NCBI GenBank assembly: GCA_016717855.1
Contig: JADKEV010000003.1
Location: 1-64,000, forward strand
Source: Betaproteobacteria bacterium
GTDB lineage: Bacteria > Pseudomonadota > Gammaproteobacteria > Burkholderiales > Casimicrobiaceae
Direction: 5' to 3'
Length of the DNA: 64,000 bases
Shown: positions 17,953 to 25,727 of the stretch, in pieces
How positions within the stretch are numbered: position 1 is the stretch's first letter
Layout of the letters: each line of letters opens with the position of its first letter
The notes under the pieces: model-generated
Told to the model about the DNA's origin: nothing
Seen by the model: the letters and a program-made list of their open reading frames with translations, nothing else
Database searches by the model: none
Made by a program: the position numbers and the translations under genes

Positions 17953-18822
17953 ATGCGCTACCTCGACGCCGGCCGCTACCGCCTCGCCCTCGACCACCCG
18001 CTGGTGATGGGCATCGTCAACGTCACGCCTGACTCCTTCGCGGACGGCGGACGGCATGCCGGCCACGATGCGGCGCTCGCCCATGCCAGGCAGTTGCTGG
18101 ACGAGGGCGCCGACATCCTCGACCTCGGCGGTGAATCGACCCGCCCCGGCGCGGCGCCGGTCGCGGCCGAGGAGGAACTGGGGCGTGTCCTGCCGGTGCT
18201 CGAAGGCCTCGCTGGTTGCGGCAGGCCGGTGTCGGTCGATACCCGCAAGCCCGGCGTGATGCGCGAAGCGCTCGCCGCCGGCGCCGCGATGGTCAATGAC
18301 ATCGAAGCGTTGCGCGCACCTGGCGCGCTCGCCGCGCTCGTCGCTTCGGACGCCGCGGTGTGCCTGATGCACATGCAGGGCCAGCCGGATACCATGCAGC
18401 GGGCGCCGAGCTATGGCGATGTCGTTGCGGAGGTATACGCCTTCCTGCAGGACCGGATTGCCGCATGCCGCGCGGCCGGCATCGCCGCTTCGCGCCTGGT
18501 CGTCGATCCGGGCTTCGGCTTCGGGAAAAGCCTCGAACACAACCTGGCTCTGCTGCGCAGCCTCGAGCGCTTCAACGCGCTGGGCGTGCCGGTCCTGGCC
18601 GGCTTGTCGCGCAAGGGGATGCTGGGCGCGCTCACCGGCCGCCCGGTCGGGGAGCGCGCCCATGCGAGCGTCGCGGCGGCGCTCGCCGCGGCCCTGCGCG
18701 GCGCCGCGATTCTGCGCGTGCACGACGTCGCCGCGACGGTCGACGCGCTCAAGGTCTGGCGAGCGGCCGGCATCCTGTCCTGCGGCGCCGGAACGACGGC
18801 GGCGGAGGCCGCCCGACAATGA
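17953..18822 (+). CDS. folP: dihydropteroate synthase
   Basis: Joins p-aminobenzoate to the pterin diphosphate in folate synthesis; target of sulfonamides. 289 residues forming a TIM barrel with the signature MGIVNVTPDSFADGG, the D-x-G-G-E-S-T-R-P-G loop, VDTRKPGV, VDPGFGFGK and the LSRKGMLG loop near the C-terminus. ATG 17953 starts MRYLDAGRYRLAL. It normally sits directly before glmM; here an unrelated cytochrome-type gene lies between. Confidence 0.96.
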   Translation: MRYLDAGRYRLALDHPLVMGIVNVTPDSFADGGRHAGHDAALAHARQLLDEGADILDLGGESTRPGAAPVAAEEELGRVLPVLEGLAGCGRPVSVDTRKPGVMREALAAGAAMVNDIEALRAPGALAALVASDAAVCLMHMQGQPDTMQRAPSYGDVVAEVYAFLQDRIAACRAAGIAASRLVVDPGFGFGKSLEHNLALLRSLERFNALGVPVLAGLSRKGMLGALTGRPVGERAHASVAAALAAALRGAAILRVHDVAATVDALKVWRAAGILSCGAGTTAAEAARQ

Positions 18823-18877
18823 AGCGTTACACAAAGCGCATTGACGCGCCGGCTGCCTGCGCGCTACGGTCCTGTCC

Positions 18878-19996
18878 ATGTCATTGCATCGCCGGCTGAT
18901 CCGGATCCTGACGGCTTGCGCCGCGGCGCTGCTCGGTGCGGGCGCGCTCGCGCAAGGGGCCGACGCCGACCACGGCAAGCTCCTGTACAACACCTGGTGC
19001 GCCGGCTGCCATGGCGCGGATCCGCGGCAGTCGCAGCCGCACCTCGCCGCTGACAATCCCGGGGTCCTGCAGGACGCGATCAGCCTGGTTTCGCAAATGG
19101 CGTTTCTGAAGACCGTTCTCTCGAGCGTCGACATCGGCGACATCGCCGCGTACATTGGCAGCGTGGCAACGACGGGCGTGCCGGTGCTCAGTCCGACGCC
19201 GCAAACGGTGGACTTCAGTTACCAGCCGGTCGGAACGCCAAGCGCCCCGCAGACGCTGCTGCTGACGAACCTGGGTTCGGTCGCGCTCAACATCACCGCG
19301 ATCACCGCGACGCCGGCTGATTTCTCCGTGTCTGGAAATTGCATCGGCCACCGCAATCCGAGCAGTACCTGCGCCCTCTCTGTCGTGCTGAACGCCAGTG
19401 CGGCGGGAACGCTCACCGGCGCGGTCGTCGTGACATTCCAGGAATCCGCCGCGCCGATGACGGTGCCTCTGCTGGGCACCGGCGTCCTCGCGCCAGCAAC
19501 GCCTCTGCCCATCGTCGTCGAGTACTTCAATCCAGACCTCGACCACTATTTCATCACCGCCGACGCCGGCGAGCAGGCCTTTGTCGATACGGGCGCGGTG
19601 GGCCGCTGGCTGCGCACCGGCAACGCCTTCCGCGCCGGTGGCGCCGCCGGCGTCTGCCGGTTTTATGGCAATGGCGCGACCAATCCCGCCACCGGGGAAA
19701 GCTTTGGACCGAACAGCCACTTTTTCACTGCCGACCCGGCCGAATGCGACGGACTCAAGTCCGCCTACGTGGCGGACGCGCCGAGCTGGCGGTTCGAGGC
19801 ACTGGACTTCAGCGCGTCGCAGGTCGCCGGCGCGGCGTGCGCGGCGGGCACGGTTCCGGTCTATCGCGCCTACAACAACGGCGCCGCGCGCGGCATCGAC
19901 AGCAACCACCGGATCACGACCAATCGCACGTCGATCGCGCAGGTCGCGGCACGCGGCTGGATCGACGAGGGGGTCGCGATGTGCGTGCCGCAATAG
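18878..19996 (+). CDS. secreted fusion: cytochrome c, Ig-like and DUF5648-like domains
   Basis: 372 residues. Residues 1-26 are a signal peptide. Residues about 30-95 form a small class I cytochrome c: the haem motif C41-A-G-C-H45, a likely Met74 ligand, and the closing DIGDIAAYI helix. Residues about 105-205 look like an immunoglobulin-like 'choice-of-anchor'/HYDIN-type beta domain (LLLTNLGSVALNITAI). Residues about 212-372 match the DUF5648-type repeat module (VEYFNPDLDHYFITAD, then NSHFFTADPAEC). It should be periplasmic or surface-exposed with one haem. No partner enzyme is nearby. Domain names are from pattern memory; function is unknown. Confidence 0.72.
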   Translation: MSLHRRLIRILTACAAALLGAGALAQGADADHGKLLYNTWCAGCHGADPRQSQPHLAADNPGVLQDAISLVSQMAFLKTVLSSVDIGDIAAYIGSVATTGVPVLSPTPQTVDFSYQPVGTPSAPQTLLLTNLGSVALNITAITATPADFSVSGNCIGHRNPSSTCALSVVLNASAAGTLTGAVVVTFQESAAPMTVPLLGTGVLAPATPLPIVVEYFNPDLDHYFITADAGEQAFVDTGAVGRWLRTGNAFRAGGAAGVCRFYGNGATNPATGESFGPNSHFFTADPAECDGLKSAYVADAPSWRFEALDFSASQVAGAACAAGTVPVYRAYNNGAARGIDSNHRITTNRTSIAQVAARGWIDEGVAMCVPQ

Positions 19997-20058
19997 CGGT
20001 GCCGGCGGGCGGACCTCCGGCGCAGCCTTTACAATAGCGGTCTCACCCCGGACTCACG

Positions 20059-21429
20059 ATGGACATGACCAGAAAGTACTTCGGAACGGACGGCGTGCGC
20101 GGGCGTGTCGGCGAGGCGCCCATCACCCCGGACTGGGTGCTGCGACTTGGCTATGCCGCGGGGCGGGTCCTGGCCGATGCCCAGCCCGGGTCGCGCGAAC
20201 GGCCCGGGGTGCTGATTGGCAAGGACACACGGATATCCGGCTACATGCTTGAGGCGGCGCTCGAGTCCGGGTTTTCCGCCGCCGGCGTCGACGTGTATCT
20301 TTCGGGGCCGCTGCCCACGCCCGCGGTTGCATATCTGGCGCGCGCGCTGCGCCTGCAGGCCGGCGTCGTGATCAGCGCCTCGCACAACGCTTTCGAGGAT
20401 AACGGCATCAAGTTCTTCTCCGCGTCCGGCACCAAGCTGCCGGACGCGATCGAACTGGCGATCGAGGCCGCGCTGGAGCAGCCGCTGGCTTGCGTGGCGT
20501 CCGCGGAACTGGGCAAGGCCCGCCGGGTCGCCGACGCAGCGGGACGCTACATCGAGTTCTGCAAGGGGACGTTTCCCAACGCAATGGACCTGCACGGCCT
20601 GAAGATCGTCGTCGACTGTGCGCACGGCGCCGGCTACCACGTCGCGCCGCCGGTGTTCCACGAACTGGGGGCCGAGGTGATCGCGATTGGCGACCGGCCC
20701 GACGGGATCAACATCAATGCGGGCTTTGGCGCCACGGCGCCCGAAGCGCTGCGGCAGGCGGTGCTCGCCCAAGGCGCCGCCGTTGGCATCGCGCTCGATG
20801 GCGACGGCGACCGACTGGTGATGGTCGACGCGATGGGCCAGATCTATGATGGCGACCAATTGCTGTACGTGATCGCGGCCGACCGCTGCGCGCGCGGCGA
20901 ACTCGCCGGCGGCGTCGCCGGCACGCTGATGAGCAATCTCGGGTTCGAGCAGGCGCTGGCCCGGCGCGGAATTCCATTCGCGCGCGCCGCGGTCGGCGAT
21001 CGCTATGTGCTGGAGTTGCTGCTCGAGCGCAACTGGGTGCTTGGCGGCGAGAACTCCGGGCACATACTCTGCCTCGACAAGCATTCGACCGGCGACGCGA
21101 TCATCGCCGCGCTGCAGGTCCTGACCGTGATGCGGCGCACCGGCCTCGGCCTCCCCGAACTCACGGCCGACTGCGCGCTCTACCCGCAGCGCATGATCAA
21201 CGTGCGCACCGCGCGCCGCATCGACTGGCGCACGCGCCCGGACATCGTGCGCGCGAAGGACGCAGTCGAATCGGCGCTGGCGGGCAACGGCCGGGTTCTC
21301 CTGCGGGCCTCGGGAACCGAGCCGGTGTTGCGGGTCATGGTGGAGGCGCAGGACGCGGCGCAAGCGGACCGGCAGGCGCGGCAACTGGCGGCGGTGGTCG
21401 AAGCATCGGCGAATGCCGAATTGGATTGA
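20059..21429 (+). CDS. glmM: phosphoglucosamine mutase
   Basis: Converts glucosamine-6-P to glucosamine-1-P on the way to UDP-GlcNAc for peptidoglycan and LPS. 456 residues. The phosphoserine is Ser108 in VISASHNAFEDNGIKFFS, the Mg2+ loop is DGDGDRL, the sugar loop is GGENSGH, and the phosphate-binding end is RASGTEPVLRVMVE. ATG 20059 (MDMTRKYFG) is used; ATG 20065 is equally possible and gives the more usual MTRKYFGTDG start. A TACAAT at 20030-20035 could be its own -10 box. Confidence 0.97.
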   Translation: MDMTRKYFGTDGVRGRVGEAPITPDWVLRLGYAAGRVLADAQPGSRERPGVLIGKDTRISGYMLEAALESGFSAAGVDVYLSGPLPTPAVAYLARALRLQAGVVISASHNAFEDNGIKFFSASGTKLPDAIELAIEAALEQPLACVASAELGKARRVADAAGRYIEFCKGTFPNAMDLHGLKIVVDCAHGAGYHVAPPVFHELGAEVIAIGDRPDGININAGFGATAPEALRQAVLAQGAAVGIALDGDGDRLVMVDAMGQIYDGDQLLYVIAADRCARGELAGGVAGTLMSNLGFEQALARRGIPFARAAVGDRYVLELLLERNWVLGGENSGHILCLDKHSTGDAIIAALQVLTVMRRTGLGLPELTADCALYPQRMINVRTARRIDWRTRPDIVRAKDAVESALAGNGRVLLRASGTEPVLRVMVEAQDAAQADRQARQLAAVVEASANAELD

Positions 21430-21431
21430 CG

Positions 21432-22691
21432 ATGGTCGCCGACCTCGCTAGACTGCGCGGGATTTCACGGCCGGCTGCGAAGCCGGCCTGCGAGCAAGCT
21501 CCAGGAGGAGGTGCAGGGAAGGACGGCAACGGGCCGGGCGGACCGCGCAAGACGGGACGTCCGGCCCGCTGCTCTTCGGGGTGCGTTGCGCAATGCCGCG
21601 CGCACAGCGGCGCTTGCGCTGACCGGCCCGGGTCCGGGCCGCGCGGGCGACCCGGGGCGGTTCCCGCCGCTCTGTTTGCCACGTTCCAGTTTCTGGCGAT
21701 TGCCGGCGCCATCCCGCCGCACGCGATCGCGCAAGCCTACAAGCCGGAGTACCGGTTGAGCACGGCCGTCGGCCCGGCGTATCCATGGGGCAAGGGCGCC
21801 GCGATCTGGGCGCAACTGATCAAGGAGCGCACCGCGGGCAGGATCAGCATCCGGCACTATCCGGGCGCGTCGGCGGTCGCCGGGGATCCCGTTCGCGAGT
21901 TCGCGGCGTTGCGCGATGGCGCCATCGACCTGGCCGTGGGGTCGTCGCTGCACTGGGGAGTGCAGGTCAACGCGTTGAACGTGTTCGCGCTCCCTTTCCT
22001 GGTCGGCGATCGCAAGGCGCTCGAGGCGCTGCTGCGCGGCGAAGTTGGGGTCATCGTCATGCGCGCGATCGAAGCGGCCGGCGTGATGCCGCTGGCCTGG
22101 GGCGAGAACGATTTTCGCGGGATCTCGACGGCGCAGCGCCCGGTCCGCAAGCCGGAGGATCTCGCCGGCCTGCGCATCCGGTCCAGCGGCTCGTTGCTGC
22201 TCGACGATATGCTGGGCGCGCTCGGCGCTGAACCGGTGCGGATGAAGTGGCTGGACGCGCAGAATGCGCTGCTTGAGCGCGGACTGGACGGCCAGGACAC
22301 CACGGTGCAGGCCTTTGTCGCGACCCAGGCGCACAGCCTTGGCCAAAAGCAGTTCACGCTGTGGGCGGCGGCAGCGGACCCGTTGGTGTTTGCCGTGAGC
22401 CGCGCGGCGTGGGACGGGTGGACGCCCGCGGACCGCGAAGTGGTGCGCCTGGCTGCCGTCGAGGCCGCGGCGCGAGAGAGCGACCTGGCGCGCCGCGCGG
22501 CCGCGGCCGCCGAGCTGGTCATGGCGCGCGACCTGAAGGGCGCAGGCGTCGTTGTCACCCGCTTGACCGCGGACGAGCGCGTCGCGCTTGCGGCCGCGAC
22601 CCGCGCCGTTTTCGACAGGTGGTCCGCGAATGCCGGCGTCGACCTGGTCCGGCGCGCGCAGGACGCGATCGCCGCGTCGCGCGCGCGCTGA
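21432..22691 (+). CDS. TRAP transporter substrate-binding protein (DctP family), start uncertain
   Basis: Periplasmic binding protein of the DctP family. The mature part begins about YKPEYRLSTAVGPAYPWGKGA and contains the family core GLRIRSSGSLLLDDMLGALGAEPVRM and the GLDGQDTTVQ segment. No DctQ or DctM gene is next to it, so it is an orphan subunit. The start is odd: the only ATG in frame is 21432, giving 70 low-complexity residues before a signal-peptide-like stretch (ALFATFQFLAIAGAIPPHAIAQA). A strong AGGAGG at 21503-21508 precedes a GTG in another frame, so a frameshift within the signal region is possible. The downstream gene starts 14 bases later. Confidence 0.75.
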   Translation: MVADLARLRGISRPAAKPACEQAPGGGAGKDGNGPGGPRKTGRPARCSSGCVAQCRAHSGACADRPGSGPRGRPGAVPAALFATFQFLAIAGAIPPHAIAQAYKPEYRLSTAVGPAYPWGKGAAIWAQLIKERTAGRISIRHYPGASAVAGDPVREFAALRDGAIDLAVGSSLHWGVQVNALNVFALPFLVGDRKALEALLRGEVGVIVMRAIEAAGVMPLAWGENDFRGISTAQRPVRKPEDLAGLRIRSSGSLLLDDMLGALGAEPVRMKWLDAQNALLERGLDGQDTTVQAFVATQAHSLGQKQFTLWAAAADPLVFAVSRAAWDGWTPADREVVRLAAVEAAARESDLARRAAAAAELVMARDLKGAGVVVTRLTADERVALAAATRAVFDRWSANAGVDLVRRAQDAIAASRAR

Positions 22692-22705
22692 AACGCCCAG
22701 CGGCC

Positions 22706-23524
22706 GTGGCGCTGCCACCGATCCGCGTGGCGAATTCCGTGACGCAGCTCGTTCGGGAAGATCACGGAGCCGTGCTGGTCGCAGGCTCCCACGGCGGCCT
22801 GATCGCCGCGCATCTCGCCGCACGCGGCGGCGTGCACGCGGCGATCTTCAACGACGCCGGTGTCGGGTGTGACAACGCCGGCATCGCGGGGCTGGACTTG
22901 CTGGCCGCAATCGGCATGGCGGCGGCCACCGTAAGCCATCTTTCCGCGCGGATCGCGGATGGCGCCGACGGCCTCGCCCATGGCATCATCAGTCACGCCA
23001 ATGCGCCCGCCGTCGCCTGTGGCGTGCACACGGGCCAGCGCTGCCGCGAGGCCGCGCAATGCCTGCGCCGGGCGCCGGCGCGGCAGGGGGCGCCGCCACC
23101 CTATCCCGAGGGGCGCTTTGCCTTGTTACGCCGGTCCGTCACAGCGGGTCTCCCTGCGGTGTGGGGCCTGGACTCGATCGGCAAGGTACGTCCGGACGAT
23201 GCCGGCCGCATCCTGATCATAGGCTCGCATGGGGGCTTGCACGGCGGCGATCCGGACAGCGCCTTGCCGGTCACCGCAGCGGCCGCGATCTTCCACGATG
23301 CCGGACGCGGCAAGGACGGGGCGTCGCTGACGCGGTTGCCGGTGCTGGCCCGGCGCGGCATGCCGGCCGGAGTCGTCGATTACCGTAGCGCGCGCATCGG
23401 CGATGCGCGTTCGATGTGGGAGACCGGGTGGATATCCGCCTGGAACGCGCTCGCGGCGGAACGTGGACTGCGGGTGGGCATCGCGGTGCGGGAGGCGGCC
23501 GCGCTGCTGCGGCGAGGTAACTAG
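22706..23524 (+). CDS. unrecognised protein with two tandem G-S-H-G-G domains
   Basis: 272 residues of no family I recognise. It is an internal duplication. Residues 21-120 and 167-268 align: each starts with hydrophobic V-L-V-A / I-L-I-I, then GSHGGL, then AAIFNDAG-x-G-x-D or AAIFHDAGRGKD, then G-M-x-A-x-x-V-x-x-x-SARI. The conserved Gly-Ser-His-Gly-Gly and Asp-Ala-Gly patches suggest a catalytic or ligand site in each copy. There is no signal peptide or membrane segment, so it is likely cytoplasmic. GTG 22706 lies 14 bases after the TRAP binding protein, implying a shared operon. Its stop overlaps by 4 bases that of the convergent hydrolase gene. Confidence 0.7.
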   Translation: MALPPIRVANSVTQLVREDHGAVLVAGSHGGLIAAHLAARGGVHAAIFNDAGVGCDNAGIAGLDLLAAIGMAAATVSHLSARIADGADGLAHGIISHANAPAVACGVHTGQRCREAAQCLRRAPARQGAPPPYPEGRFALLRRSVTAGLPAVWGLDSIGKVRPDDAGRILIIGSHGGLHGGDPDSALPVTAAAAIFHDAGRGKDGASLTRLPVLARRGMPAGVVDYRSARIGDARSMWETGWISAWNALAAERGLRVGIAVREAAALLRRGN

Positions 23525-24501
23525 CCCACAAAGCGCCCCATGCGCACCGCAGTGTCCCCCGGCCTGGCCCGACGCCGCATCGGCATCACCAGCGCGCACG
23601 CGTCATAGGGCGTGCGGATTTCCCGTTCGCCATCGCGTGCGACCAGCGACCCGGCGCTGGGCACCACTGCCAGCGAGCCATCCTGCGGCCATACGAAGCT
23701 AAACGCTTCGGAGCGGATGGGAACGGACTCCGTCACCTCGATCACGCGCGGGCGCGGCGCCTCCCGCCGGTCGAGGTAGCGCTCGAGCACGTCGGCGCCG
23801 GCCGACCCGAAGTGGCGCAGAAAGCGGAGCGACGCCTGCAGCGCAACGGCCGGCGATTCCGCTGTCCAGTGCTGGCCACACTCAATCAACAACGCAGTGC
23901 GCGGGTCGTCCGGATCGTCGAAGCACCCGTAGTCGCGCAGGCGCCGCCCCGCTGCATGCCCCGCGTCGACGACAATGTGCGCGGGGAAGCCCAGCGCCAG
24001 CGCCAGGTCCGCGCCCTTTCGCCGCGCGCCTGCGAGCATCAGCGGCGGGCAGGGATCGGACATCGAATGGATATCGAGCAGGTAGTCGACCGTGTCGTAG
24101 AAGCGGCGCAACTCCCGCGCACGCCGCAACTCCACCGAGTCGCGATCGCCGTCGAGCACGGCCGGTCCCCATACGCGGTTGAAGTCTTCGTCCACAAAGC
24201 GCGACTTGAACGGCGCGGCGGGATTCCAGGAATGATAGGCAGCGACATTGGCAAAGCAGAACGAGAGCTTGCCGCGTGCCGGCCGCACACCATCCCTGAG
24301 GAGAAGATCGAGCGCGATAGCCCCGCACACTTCGTTGCCATGGGTCAGCGCCTGGACTGCCACATGCGGCCCCGGCCGGCCGCTCTCGAAGGTCCAGACA
24401 TAGGGCAGTTCCGTGTTACCGGCGGCCCAGCGGGCGATATCGGGAAAAACGACATCGATGCCGTGCCCATCCGCTTCGCGCGCCAACTCCGGCCCCGCCA
24501 T
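23521..24501 (-). CDS. succinylglutamate desuccinylase/aspartoacylase family hydrolase
   Basis: 326-residue zinc-dependent carboxypeptidase-like enzyme of the AstE/AspA (M14-related) family. Zinc ligands are visible in QALTHGNEVCG (His and Glu) and LLDIHSMSDP (second His), and the catalytic Glu is in LLIECGQHW. The family removes acyl groups from N-acyl amino acids, or related amides. Its place directly after argE, 23 bases apart, supports a role in amino-acid deacylation, but the substrate is unknown. ATG 24501 has AAGGA upstream; a GTG 18 bases earlier is the alternative. Confidence 0.82.
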   Translation of the reverse strand: MAGPELAREADGHGIDVVFPDIARWAAGNTELPYVWTFESGRPGPHVAVQALTHGNEVCGAIALDLLLRDGVRPARGKLSFCFANVAAYHSWNPAAPFKSRFVDEDFNRVWGPAVLDGDRDSVELRRARELRRFYDTVDYLLDIHSMSDPCPPLMLAGARRKGADLALALGFPAHIVVDAGHAAGRRLRDYGCFDDPDDPRTALLIECGQHWTAESPAVALQASLRFLRHFGSAGADVLERYLDRREAPRPRVIEVTESVPIRSEAFSFVWPQDGSLAVVPSAGSLVARDGEREIRTPYDACALVMPMRRRARPGDTAVRMGRFVG

Positions 24502-24523
24502 CGCCGTTAGTCCTTGCACCCGG

Positions 24524-25714
24524 TCAGGCGAGCGGGCCGCTCACCTGGGCGATCAGCCGCCGCAGGAATCCTTCGCACAGCGCCAGCTGGTCCATGGTCA
24601 CCCACTCGTCGGGCTGGTGCGCCTGCGCAATGTGGCCCGGCCCGCACAAAATGGCCGGAATGCCGGCGTTGTGGAACAGCGATGCCTCGGCGCCGAAGGA
24701 GACCTTGTTGAAGACCGTGCCGTGGTTGCAGCAGCGGCCCAGTTCGGCGATCGCGCTGCCGGCGCCGGTGTCGAAGCCGGGCAGGGCGGACAACTCCTCG
24801 AACTGGATACCCGTGTCCGGCGCGACCGCGTGCATCTCCGGCAGGAACCGCGCCGCCCATGCCTGCAGTTCGCGCAGGAGCTCATCCGGATCGTCGAAGG
24901 GCAGGTGCCGGAACTCAAACACGAACTCGCAATCCCGCGGCACGATGTTGAGGGCCGTGCCGCCCCTGATCGTGCCGACATGGATGGTCGTGAATGGCAC
25001 GTCGTAGTCCGGGTCGAAGCGCCCCAGTTCGCGATGGCGCTTCGCCATCCCGCGCAGATACGTGACGATTTCGCAGGCGATCTCCACGGCGTTGACGCCG
25101 CGCGGCGTGAGCGCCGAGTGCGCCTCGAACCCGCGCACCCGGCAGCGGTAGGATTTCTTGCCCTTGTGCGCGACGACGAGTTCCATCCCGGTCGGCTCGC
25201 CGACAATGCAGCCGCCCGGGGCGAAGCCCACGTTCGCCAGGTCCGCGATCAGGCGGCGCACGCCAATGCAGCCGACTTCCTCATCGTAGGACAGGGCGAA
25301 ATGCAGCGGGCGCTGCAAGTCCTGCCGGACCATCTCCGGCACCAGCGCCAGCGCGATACCTATGAACCCCTTCATGTCGCACACGCCGCGGCCGACCAGA
25401 CGGTTGCCGGTTTGCGTGGCCTGCCAGGGATCGGCGCTCCAGTCCTGCCCGTCCACCGGCACCACGTCGGTGTGTCCGGAGAGGACGATGCCGCCGTCGA
25501 TCCCGGGTCCGATGGTGGCAAACAGGTTCGCCTTCTTGCCCGCATCGTCGAAGGTCAGGCGCGATTCGACGCCGTGCTCGCGCAGGTAGGCCGCGACCCA
25601 CTCGATAAGCGCCAGGTTCGACTCCCGGCTCGTCGTGTTGAACGACACGAGTTGCCGGATCATCGCCAGCGATGCCGCGGAGAGTCCTGCCGAGTCGATC
25701 ATGGGAGCGTTCAT
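24524..25714 (-). CDS. argE: acetylornithine deacetylase
   Basis: 396-residue M20-family metallo-deacetylase of arginine synthesis. Motifs in order: LSGHTDVVPVDGQDW (His ligand and Asp), GVCDMKGF (bridging Asp), SYDEEVGCIGVR (catalytic and ligand Glu), GEPTGM (Glu/Asp ligand region), FEAHSAL, and a C-terminal CGPGHIAQAHQPDEWV (last His ligand). Length matches ArgE (about 385-400). ATG 25714 was chosen, 14 bases after the upstream gene stop; ATG 25702 is possible. The family includes related amidohydrolases, so acetylornithine is likely but not proven. Confidence 0.88.
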   Translation of the reverse strand: MNAPMIDSAGLSAASLAMIRQLVSFNTTSRESNLALIEWVAAYLREHGVESRLTFDDAGKKANLFATIGPGIDGGIVLSGHTDVVPVDGQDWSADPWQATQTGNRLVGRGVCDMKGFIGIALALVPEMVRQDLQRPLHFALSYDEEVGCIGVRRLIADLANVGFAPGGCIVGEPTGMELVVAHKGKKSYRCRVRGFEAHSALTPRGVNAVEIACEIVTYLRGMAKRHRELGRFDPDYDVPFTTIHVGTIRGGTALNIVPRDCEFVFEFRHLPFDDPDELLRELQAWAARFLPEMHAVAPDTGIQFEELSALPGFDTGAGSAIAELGRCCNHGTVFNKVSFGAEASLFHNAGIPAILCGPGHIAQAHQPDEWVTMDQLALCEGFLRRLIAQVSGPLA

Positions 25715-25727
25715 TGCAGGCTGTCGA

